A stretch of 5,810 nucleotides of DNA from Verrucomicrobiota bacterium (GTDB lineage: Bacteria > Verrucomicrobiota > Verrucomicrobiia > Verrucomicrobiales > Akkermansiaceae), in contig VFJU01000428.1 in the NCBI GenBank assembly GCA_009885905.1, positions 1 through 5,810 of the forward strand. The letters are read 5' to 3'. The notes beneath the pieces are model-generated. The model saw only the letters and a program-made list of their open reading frames with translations, ran no database searches and was not told the DNA's origin. This document shows positions 1-5,810 of this stretch, one piece after another (positions within the stretch are counted from its first letter, which is position 1; every line of letters starts with the position of its first letter). Both the position numbers and the translations under genes were made by a program.

Positions 1-70
1 GTGATCGCTAGATCGCTGCGAATCATACCGGTTGCGGGATGGTGAATTCATTGCCAGAATATAGCTCCGC

Positions 71-2113
71 ATGGCTCGCCAATACACTCTTCACCGCGCT
101 CAATCTGTCGCAGCGTCAGGCATCGACTATGTCGCTTCATTAAACCCCGAGCAATATGCTGCGGTTTCCTCACCCACGGGTAAGGCGTTGGTCATCGCGG
201 GAGCTGGATCGGGTAAAACTCGGACACTCACCTACCGAGTGGCATGGTTGCTGGATCATGGAATCGATGCGAAACAAGTTTTGCTTCTCACGTTCACCAA
301 CAAAGCAGCCCGTGAAATGATCGAGCGTGTTAGAGACTTGGTGCCGCATGACACCTCGGACTTGTGGGCTGGAACATTTCACTCAATCGGCAGTAGAATT
401 TTGCGGCGACACGCAGCGAATCTTGGCTTCAATCGTTCATTTTCGATTCTTGATCGAGATGATCAGAAATCATTGCTCAACTCGGTCGTCGCGAAGTGTG
501 ATATTGAGATTCAGCAACGTCGCTTCCCAAAAGCCGATGTCTTGGCTTCAATTTTCAGTCTCATTGAAAATACGGGTGCAAGCCTAGAAGAAGTCATAGC
601 GGCTCGTTACGATCATTTTTTCGATTGGACTGAGAAAATCGAACTGGTTCGCACCGAGTACATCGCGAAGAAACTCGCAACCAATTCGATGGATTTTGAT
701 GATCTTTTGGTCATGACGGTGCGTCTATTTGAGGAGAATCCGGATGTGTTGGAGCTCTATCAGATGAAGTTTAAACACATCTTGGTGGATGAATACCAAG
801 ACACCAATGCCGTGCAAGGGCGAATGATTGATCTGTTAGTAGGTAGTGATAATAGTTTGATGGCAGTGGGTGATGACGCGCAGTCAATATACTCGTGGCG
901 GGGAGCAGATATGGATCATATTCTCAGTTTTCCCAAGCGTTACGCGAGTGCCAGAGTCTTCACCATCGAAACTAACTACCGCAGTGTTCCGGAAATTCTT
1001 GAATTATCTAACGCTGCGATTCGCGCAAACTCAGGACGTTTCGATAAGAACTTGAGGTCGTCTCGCGAGGCCGCTGGAGCGAGGCCGGCTCTCGTTGCGC
1101 TGGAGGACCCACGCAGTCAGGCGGCTTTTGTTGCCCAACGGATGCTGGAACTTAGGGAAGAGGGTGTTCCTCTTGAACAAATCGCTGTGCTTTACCGGGC
1201 CCATTTCCAGAGCTTAGAAATTCAGATGGAGCTAACCGTTCGTGGAATCCCGTTTGCGATCACCAGTGGATTAAGATTTTTCGAACAAGCACACATCAAG
1301 GATATCGCCGCGTTTATGCGTTTCGTCGTGAATCGCCGCGATGAAGTGAGTTTCATGCGCATGGTGACCTTGCTTCCTGGCTGTGGGCCGATTGCGGTTC
1401 AGAAACTTTGGAATGAATGGATCAAGAGCGGATGGGCGACTCGAGACGATCTTCCGCCGAAGTGGTCGGAGATTCTTTTAAAGTTTAAGGTGCCAAAGAA
1501 ATCCGTGAAGCATTGGGAACAGCTGTGTTATGTGCTGGATGAATTGACACCTGGAGGTGAGTTTGCCCGTCCTTCGGAGATGATTTTCAGTATTCTTGAG
1601 GGACTTTATGATGATTATCTTCAAGCGAGTTTTGATAATTTTGAGAACCGCCGCAGTGACATCGAACAATTGTCTCAATATGGCGGCAGCTTCGACGACA
1701 TCCTCGATTTTCTAGCACAACTTTCGCTGATGAGCTCAGTCGATGGCGAACCGACGGGTGATAAAAACGAGCGTGACGACGAAAAAGTTACGTTGTCATC
1801 GATCCATCAGGCCAAGGGTCTTGAGTGGAAAGTTGTTTTCCTGATTTGGCTTGTGGATGGGCAGTTTCCTAACGGAAGAATTCTTGAGGCTGAGGATATC
1901 CCCATGCTAGAGGAAGAGCGACGATTGTTTTACGTCGCACTCACAAGGGCGAAGGACGATCTTTATCTGACCTACCCGCTGATGAATCCCAAGTCTTACA
2001 GCGGTGATGTGATTTGCAGGCCGTCTCGATTTCTTGATGATTTTCCTGCCGATCTCGTTGAAGAGTGGCAGATCGATGCCCCAGATTCTTGGAACGATGA
2101 CGATCCGTTCTGA
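71..2113 (+). CDS. UvrD/Rep/PcrA-family ATP-dependent 3'-5' DNA helicase (SF1A)
   Basis: A 680-residue superfamily 1A helicase, expected to move 3'-5' on single-stranded DNA and unwind duplexes during repair, replication restart or removal of bound proteins. Motifs by residue: Q motif LNPEQ 24-28; Walker A GAGSGKT 44-50; Ia TFTNKAA 74-80; Ib GTFHSIGSRILR 101-112; II DEYQDTN 240-246; III GDDAQSIYSWRG 267-278; IV TNYRS 301-305; V SSIHQAKGLEW 576-586; VI ERRLFYVALTRAK 616-628. All catalytic residues seem intact. It is slightly shorter than typical PcrA/UvrD (about 720) because the sequence stops soon after motif VI, without the usual Tudor-like RNA-polymerase-binding tail; it ends in DDDPF. ATG 71 is the natural start: an in-frame TAG lies at 62-64 and the Q motif begins 23 residues in. 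No Shine-Dalgarno is visible. The gene stands alone on its strand here. UvrD, PcrA and Rep cannot be told apart from the sequence alone, so no symbol is given. Confidence 0.95.
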   Translation: MARQYTLHRAQSVAASGIDYVASLNPEQYAAVSSPTGKALVIAGAGSGKTRTLTYRVAWLLDHGIDAKQVLLLTFTNKAAREMIERVRDLVPHDTSDLWAGTFHSIGSRILRRHAANLGFNRSFSILDRDDQKSLLNSVVAKCDIEIQQRRFPKADVLASIFSLIENTGASLEEVIAARYDHFFDWTEKIELVRTEYIAKKLATNSMDFDDLLVMTVRLFEENPDVLELYQMKFKHILVDEYQDTNAVQGRMIDLLVGSDNSLMAVGDDAQSIYSWRGADMDHILSFPKRYASARVFTIETNYRSVPEILELSNAAIRANSGRFDKNLRSSREAAGARPALVALEDPRSQAAFVAQRMLELREEGVPLEQIAVLYRAHFQSLEIQMELTVRGIPFAITSGLRFFEQAHIKDIAAFMRFVVNRRDEVSFMRMVTLLPGCGPIAVQKLWNEWIKSGWATRDDLPPKWSEILLKFKVPKKSVKHWEQLCYVLDELTPGGEFARPSEMIFSILEGLYDDYLQASFDNFENRRSDIEQLSQYGGSFDDILDFLAQLSLMSSVDGEPTGDKNERDDEKVTLSSIHQAKGLEWKVVFLIWLVDGQFPNGRILEAEDIPMLEEERRLFYVALTRAKDDLYLTYPLMNPKSYSGDVICRPSRFLDDFPADLVEEWQIDAPDSWNDDDPF

Positions 2114-2118
2114 TTGAT

Positions 2119-3231
2119 TCAAAGCAATCGGGTGACCGTTCCAAATGGAAAATCTTCTTCATGCAATCCACCGGGTATGACAACCCAGAGCACGCTTTGA
2201 TCGGGTGGTGAATCTGGAAATGCTCCGTATCCATCGGTTAGATAAATAAGTACCGTGGATGAAGATGATCCACACTCCTCTTCGACTTTCTCGAAAAAGG
2301 GTTTGAAACTGGTGCCGCCGCCACCCACGGGTGTCATCAATTCTTCGTCATGTGGGTCATATGGTCCGTATAAATTTGTATCCGCGTAGTAGAGTTCTGC
2401 ATCGATGTTAGGATAGAGCCTTAGAATCTCTCGAACCTCGGCGATAAAACATTCGAGTTCGGAACTACAAATCGAACCGCTGGTATCAATCGCAATACGG
2501 ACCGAAACAGATTCACCCTCCAATGCTTCTAGATAGATTCCACGTCCAACGTAACGATGGTCAAAGCCGGAGAAGTCGACCGGTGTCCGCACGAGGAATC
2601 GCCACAGCAGACTGCGCCAATCAAGTTGTGGATTGACGATACCTTCAATGTGACGGAGTAGACCTTTAGGAAATATTTCTTGTCCCTGACTGCGGGCAAT
2701 GGTGGCAGCTTGTTGTAAAGCATGTTTCCAGTGGGATTCTAATTCGCGAGAAGATTCGATGTTCGTTTCGTATTCATTTTTTGAAGGTATTAGATCTTCT
2801 CCTAGACCTCCAATGTCTGGTAGTTGCCCTTGTGAAAGCAGAATTTCATACACCTCTTCTACCTCGTAATTTTCTAATTGATGATCAATGCATGGAGAAA
2901 GCGGCAGTTGTAGACCTGGTTGTTGGCGAATCATGCCGTTGACCACGATGTCTGCAGCAATATTCCAAATATGAGGGTCGCGACTTCCGCAGCGTTGAAT
3001 GTGTAAAAGTGCGGCATGTAGTAATTCATGAACCATTACCGAGTCTAACTGTTTTTCTGATAGCGATTCGATAAACTCGGGACTGAAGCAAACTTCTCGT
3101 CCATCGGTATGCGCGGTGGTGATGCTACTATCGAGGCGGTATTTCAAAAATAACGCCAAAGCGCCGAAGAACGGCGTATGTTTTCTCAATCGTAGAACGC
3201 AGAGCGATAACTTGTCTTCTGAAGAAATCAA
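2119..3231 (-). CDS. VWA-like / zincin-like HExxH protein, COG3864 (DUF2201) type
   Basis: A 370-residue soluble protein with two domains; no signal peptide or membrane segment is visible. The N-terminal half resembles the putative metallopeptidase domain of COG3864: HELLHAALLH at residues 68-77 (H68, E69, H72, H77), then WNIAADIVVN at 89-98, where D94 is a possible further ligand. The C-terminal half is a VWA domain with a complete MIDAS: DTSGS 249-253, the conserved Thr in GGGGTSF (T307), and D333 in LTDG. Such proteins pair with MoxR ATPases, and this gene directly follows one, 9 bases after its stop and in the same frame. The start is TTG at 3229-3231. Between the upstream TGA and that codon there is only TTA-TTC-ATT, the next Met is residue 66, and the conserved domain begins by about residue 10. 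TTG at residue 15 (3189) is the fallback. Known of family: predicted, not firmly proven, peptidase. Inferred: metal-dependent adaptor of the ATPase. Confidence 0.88.
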   Translation of the reverse strand: MISSEDKLSLCVLRLRKHTPFFGALALFLKYRLDSSITTAHTDGREVCFSPEFIESLSEKQLDSVMVHELLHAALLHIQRCGSRDPHIWNIAADIVVNGMIRQQPGLQLPLSPCIDHQLENYEVEEVYEILLSQGQLPDIGGLGEDLIPSKNEYETNIESSRELESHWKHALQQAATIARSQGQEIFPKGLLRHIEGIVNPQLDWRSLLWRFLVRTPVDFSGFDHRYVGRGIYLEALEGESVSVRIAIDTSGSICSSELECFIAEVREILRLYPNIDAELYYADTNLYGPYDPHDEELMTPVGGGGTSFKPFFEKVEEECGSSSSTVLIYLTDGYGAFPDSPPDQSVLWVVIPGGLHEEDFPFGTVTRLL

Positions 3232-3243
3232 AATGAATAATCA
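3229..3243 (-). promoter_or_regulatory. Same-frame stop/restart junction between ATPase and VWA genes (TGA, 9 nt, TTG)
   Basis: Read on the - strand, the ATPase stop TGA (3241-3243) is followed by TTA, TTC, ATT and then TTG (3229-3231), all in the frame of both genes. There is no Shine-Dalgarno between or just before them. The VWA protein is therefore most simply made by reinitiation of ribosomes that finished the ATPase, which would keep the two proteins in a fixed ratio. The 9-base gap and the weak TTG start are seen; the coupling is inferred. Confidence 0.6.
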
Positions 3244-4227
3244 AGTTAGGTTTTTGAGAAACCGACTCATTCTAGAATCGCTTGCAAGTAGCGAGGCGAG
3301 TAGGCCGATCTGGTTGCGTCTCAGTGCTTGATCATGGATACAGTGAATAAATAGTTGGCACCACTCTGGCGTAGCCTTTTCCATCAGCCAACAGAAGCTG
3401 TGTCGGATCGCGTCTGCGGTTGTAGCACGCGTACTCAGTCCGATGGTGATCGCGTAGCGTCGTGATGGCTCTTTAGGGAATTCAATGGTATCACCTTTTT
3501 CCGTTAGAATTTTTTCGAGGTCAGGCAAATCGGCATAAAGTTTGCAAAATGCCTCAAACTCCGATGCCGTGCCATCGCCCACTGCGGAATCCACCGGCAT
3601 ACCGATTTCGTGTAATTCAGAAGCGAGTTCCCAGGACCGCGACGATGGCCAAGCCGGATTTTTTAGATCGGGTTTGTGCAGGAGTAGCGGCCGAAAGGCG
3701 AGAAAGGCGAGTACTTGCTCGTGAATCCCTCGATTGCCCGCCCACGCGCGGAAACATTCAAAGTTTGGTGCGACGTGGAAGTGAAGAAATCGATTCGCGA
3801 GAGGGGCAGGCATGTCGAAGACCGCGGCACGATCTTCCTTACGATTACCAGCAGCCCAGACGAACCAATCGTCAGGAACTTCGTAATTTCCGACCTTACG
3901 GTTGAGGATAAGCTGTTGTGCAATACCTTGAATGGCGGGTGGTGCCATGTTGAGTTCGTCCAAAAAGAGAATTCCCTTTCCTCGAGTGGGTAGGAATTCT
4001 GGTGGCAGCCAACGCGAAAACTCTCCGCTCGCCACTGGAAGTCCGCGCAAATCTGTGGGTGCTAGTTGGCTCAATCGAAGATCAATCAATTCAAGTCCGT
4101 GGATCTCGGCGACTTGGGCGACAATACTGGACTTGCCGACTCCTGGTGGTCCCCAAATCATCACAGATCGTTTTAGTCCGTGGGCAACAATCTGAATGAG
4201 CGATGATTCTAACTTGGTTGGTGTCAT
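3241..4227 (-). CDS. MoxR-class AAA+ ATPase
   Basis: A 328-residue single-domain AAA+ ATPase of the MoxR/AAA_5 type (COG0714), probably a cytoplasmic hexamer that uses ATP to remodel a protein target. Visible motifs: Walker A GPPGVGKS at 26-33 (K32), Walker B ILFLDELN at 86-93 (D90, E91), sensor 1 in WAAGNRKED with N128, arginine-finger candidate R146 in APLANRF, and a sensor 2-like arginine R197 in WPSSRSW. The helical lid and C-terminal tail (about 200-328) carry no extra domain that I recognise. The start is ATG, 4 bases after the TAG of the upstream repeat-protein gene; the stop is TGA and is followed in the same frame by the VWA gene. This arrangement implies one transcript and coupled translation. 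MoxR ATPases characteristically act with a VWA partner, as in RavA/ViaA and CbbQ/CbbO, and the adjacent gene supplies one. The substrate is unknown. Confidence 0.93.
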   Translation of the reverse strand: MTPTKLESSLIQIVAHGLKRSVMIWGPPGVGKSSIVAQVAEIHGLELIDLRLSQLAPTDLRGLPVASGEFSRWLPPEFLPTRGKGILFLDELNMAPPAIQGIAQQLILNRKVGNYEVPDDWFVWAAGNRKEDRAAVFDMPAPLANRFLHFHVAPNFECFRAWAGNRGIHEQVLAFLAFRPLLLHKPDLKNPAWPSSRSWELASELHEIGMPVDSAVGDGTASEFEAFCKLYADLPDLEKILTEKGDTIEFPKEPSRRYAITIGLSTRATTADAIRHSFCWLMEKATPEWCQLFIHCIHDQALRRNQIGLLASLLASDSRMSRFLKNLT

Positions 4228-4234
4228 GCTTCTA
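4225..4234 (-). promoter_or_regulatory. Translational coupling junction between repeat-protein and ATPase genes (TAG, 4 nt, ATG)
   Basis: On the - strand the repeat-protein stop TAG (4232-4234) is separated by four bases (AAGC) from the ATPase ATG (4225-4227). The preceding sequence is A-rich with no clear Shine-Dalgarno and leaves no room for a promoter or terminator. This supports a shared mRNA and reinitiation or coupled translation. The operon promoter must lie beyond the right edge of the window. Confidence 0.6.
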
Positions 4235-5810
4235 CTTTTTGTTAGAATTGTTTTTTAATGCAAGGCGATCATGAGCATATTTCTTCACGAGAGGGTGTGA
4301 GTCCGCCGACAGGCATTGCAGAATTTCATCGGCTAGGCATACGCCGTTCTTCGCTAACATGGCGCGAACATACCAGCATCGATCTCTTGACAAGCGCTTC
4401 TGACGACTTTTTCCTGCGATTCTTAATCCGGTGGTGATGGCACGGCAGTACGGATTTGAACTCGCTTCAAGGGTTGCCAGCGCACGGGAAATTGGCTTGC
4501 CTAGCCATGTATCCATGTCTGTCCGAGTGCGTGGCATCCAGCGTTGGGTTATTGAATGCTGCACTTCCGGATCTGTATCACGAATCAAGTGGGCAAGTGA
4601 TTTGATGTTGGTGATCTTTGACATGGCGGCCACCATACGCACCGCTGCGGATAAGTCGGCAGCGATTTTGACATCGAAGCGGTTGAGTTTTCCCAGATAC
4701 AAGCCCGTGTCACCTCGGTAGCGATCCATGATCAGTTTTGCTGCGATGAGCCTGACTCGCCCTGACTTGTGATCCAACAATCCGTAATCACTCTCAGGAT
4801 TACGGCTCTTACGCCTTAGTACTTCTATCCGAACTCGCACGGATGGATCTCTGCCCAGTCTGGTAAGTTCTACATCGGGCAGTCGCCGATCACGGATTAC
4901 GTCTGCTCGTATTTTTGCAAGAGGGTCACGCGATAAAATGACTAGGGTTTGACATATGTTGCAGCCGTCATAATGGGCGACGCGATGTGTGATGTATTTG
5001 AGAACGGCAAGTCGGACGATTGGGCTTGGGTCTACCGCCAGTTTTAGGCGCAGCGATGTTGCTAATGGGTCGACTTGACCAGCAACCTCGGCACGAACCC
5101 GTGGATGTGTGTGGTGAAATCCTTCCCGGAGTAGCTCGGATGTTTTGTTGTTACGCATCGCGATCACAGCGGTTTCAATGTCTTCACTTTTTAAAAGCTG
5201 AGACTGCTGCCCAATCAAAAGGGATTTATTTGCAGCAAGGATGCGGGTGACTTGAAATGAGCAATGGATCAATCGCTCGGCGATAGGTGAGGATAAGCAT
5301 CTATTTTGTGCTACGACTTTTCTTTCTTCTTCGAACATGGGCTCTCCGAGCAGGCACTCAATCTTTTCAGCAAGTTTAACTGAGAGTATAGATGTGATGA
5401 AATTGAATCCTTCCCATGCTTTGGTGCGAACTTTCGCCTCAGTATGAGTCGTTAGATCGAGGCGTAGAGATTCCGGGCAGGCCTTGTTTGATGCAATTTG
5501 TAAAGAGAGTGTTGGTTCATTGGAAATGAGAGAAAGCCAATCACTTTCAGTAAGGCATGGGCCATTTCCACAAGAAGCAAGAGTTTCACGGACATCTATT
5601 GATGAATCCTTTGCCAGTGTCTGATGGGCAAAAACGCTGAGTTGAATCGAACCGGCAACACATTTGCGAATTCTGTGATCTGGATCGACACAAAGTGAGT
5701 TAACGATTTTCTCCCATGGTGAATCAGATCTAGAGTCGAATTCTCGAACTGGAATATTGTTGGCGATTCTCAGTCTTATATCAGCATCCGGGTCATTAGT
5801 GAAAAAACAA
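4232..5810 (-). CDS. LRV/HEAT-like alpha-solenoid repeat protein, N-terminus beyond the window
   Basis: This frame is open from the TAG at 4232-4234 to the right edge: 525 visible codons and no stop. The true start lies outside the window. ATG 5336-5338, which would give 368 residues, is probably internal: the 157 codons before it carry the same repeats, and one repeat interval spans it. The protein is built of about 18 degenerate units with core D-x4-[VI]-R-x2-[IVL]-A-x-N, e.g. DPDADIRLRIANN at 6-18 and DSSIDVRETLASC at 68-80 of the visible part. This resembles leucine-rich-repeat-variant (LRV) or HEAT-like two-helix solenoids, which bind proteins or nucleic acid and have no catalysis. A CNIC (CxxC) sits at 283-286, inside a longer linker. 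The C-terminus is Lys/Asn-rich (KNNSNKK). No membrane segment is seen. As first visible gene of the operon with MoxR and VWA proteins, it may be their scaffold or target receptor (inference). Confidence 0.85.
   Translation of the reverse strand, partial: CFFTNDPDADIRLRIANNIPVREFDSRSDSPWEKIVNSLCVDPDHRIRKCVAGSIQLSVFAHQTLAKDSSIDVRETLASCGNGPCLTESDWLSLISNEPTLSLQIASNKACPESLRLDLTTHTEAKVRTKAWEGFNFITSILSVKLAEKIECLLGEPMFEEERKVVAQNRCLSSPIAERLIHCSFQVTRILAANKSLLIGQQSQLLKSEDIETAVIAMRNNKTSELLREGFHHTHPRVRAEVAGQVDPLATSLRLKLAVDPSPIVRLAVLKYITHRVAHYDGCNICQTLVILSRDPLAKIRADVIRDRRLPDVELTRLGRDPSVRVRIEVLRRKSRNPESDYGLLDHKSGRVRLIAAKLIMDRYRGDTGLYLGKLNRFDVKIAADLSAAVRMVAAMSKITNIKSLAHLIRDTDPEVQHSITQRWMPRTRTDMDTWLGKPISRALATLEASSNPYCRAITTGLRIAGKSRQKRLSRDRCWYVRAMLAKNGVCLADEILQCLSADSHPLVKKYAHDRLALKNNSNKK
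4259..5794 (-). repeat. Protein-level tandem repeat, about 18 units of roughly 26 residues
   Basis: Aligning on the Arg of the D-x4-[VI]-R core (or its equivalent), hand-counted visible residue positions are 12, 48, 74, 102, 128, 163, 188, 213, 239, 266, 301, 327, 353, 391, 417, 456, 482 and 509. Most spacings are 25-28; five are longer (35, 35, 36, 38, 39), consistent with an extra loop or helix of about 10 residues in those units. The units at 102, 163, 188 and 213 are the most degenerate, lacking the usual D or R. The repeat is visible only in the protein: the DNA copies have diverged, so this is an old array and not a recent tandem duplication. Confidence 0.75.

Noticed and set aside
1..70. 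Short open stretches left of the helicase: a + strand frame ending in TGA at 43-45 (last residues LRIIPVAGW) and a - strand ATG at 70-72 running off the left edge.
   Set aside because: Each has at most 24 codons visible, no motif and no ribosome-binding site. Either could be the end or start of a neighbouring gene, but nothing here decides it. A TTGCGG (34-39) plus GAATAT (57-62) promoter reading matches the consensus too poorly.
1907..2234. Open frames of 71 and 97 codons on the - strand across the helicase 3' end.
   Set aside because: They overlap strongly motif-bearing coding sequence, are low-complexity in character and show no domain; they are shadows of the helicase and VWA genes.
3153..3177. 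Hairpins just downstream of the ATPase TGA (CGCCG/CGGCG at 3162-3176 and the alternative ACGCC/GGCGT), considered as a selenocysteine-insertion or readthrough element.
   Set aside because: They start more than 60 bases after the TGA, too far for a bacterial SECIS element, have only 5-bp stems and lie in ordinary coding sequence of the VWA domain protein.
3549..4199. Several + strand open frames of 60-118 codons opposite the ATPase gene.
   Set aside because: The opposite strand encodes an ATPase with all motifs in order. The + strand products are Arg/Ser-rich with no recognisable domain, as expected from antisense reading.
4251..4257. A-AAA-AAC slippery heptamer in frame near the end of the repeat-protein gene, possible programmed -1 frameshift into the ATPase.
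   Set aside because: The ATPase lies in the +1 frame relative to the repeat gene. A -1 slip meets TAA two codons later, so no fusion would result. The A-run simply encodes the Lys/Asn-rich tail.
71..5810. The helicase and the three-gene operon as one defence system.
   Set aside because: They are convergent, do not share a promoter, and the helicase looks like an ordinary housekeeping SF1A enzyme. No nuclease, methylase, toxin or phage gene is visible, so a joint defence role has no support here.

Overview
The window holds four protein genes and very little non-coding DNA: one gene on the + strand (71-2113) and three on the - strand (2119-5810), meeting tail to tail with 5 bases between stop codons. 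No tRNA, rRNA, CRISPR array, insertion sequence or integrase is visible. Base composition is moderate by eye. None of the accepted starts has a convincing Shine-Dalgarno sequence. The helicase has the style of environmental bacteria such as the Planctomycetes-Verrucomicrobia group, but that assignment is from memory of the family and is tentative.

Left part (71-2113): a complete UvrD/Rep/PcrA-type superfamily 1A DNA helicase with all canonical motifs. It ends in an acidic DDDPF tail that resembles the C-terminal tip of single-stranded DNA-binding protein (SSB).

Right part (2119-5810, - strand, read from right to left): a very tight operon of three cistrons. First comes a large alpha-solenoid protein made of degenerate 26-residue repeats (LRV/HEAT-like). 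Its reading frame stays open to the right edge of the window, so its N-terminus is missing. Four bases later starts a MoxR-class AAA+ ATPase. Nine bases after that ATPase's stop, in the same reading frame and with a TTG start, comes a COG3864-type protein that joins a zincin-like HExxH domain to a von Willebrand factor A (VWA) domain with an intact MIDAS metal site.

MoxR ATPase plus VWA protein is an established functional pair (RavA/ViaA, CbbQ/CbbO, NorQ/NorD, BchI/BchD). In such pairs the ATPase remodels a target and the VWA protein acts as metal-dependent adaptor. Here the repeat protein, encoded first in the same transcript, is the natural candidate for a scaffold or target-recognition subunit, and the HExxH domain adds a possible metal or peptidase activity. 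The three-part combination is the most interesting thing in the window. Its biological target cannot be read from the sequence, and the convergent helicase need not belong to it.
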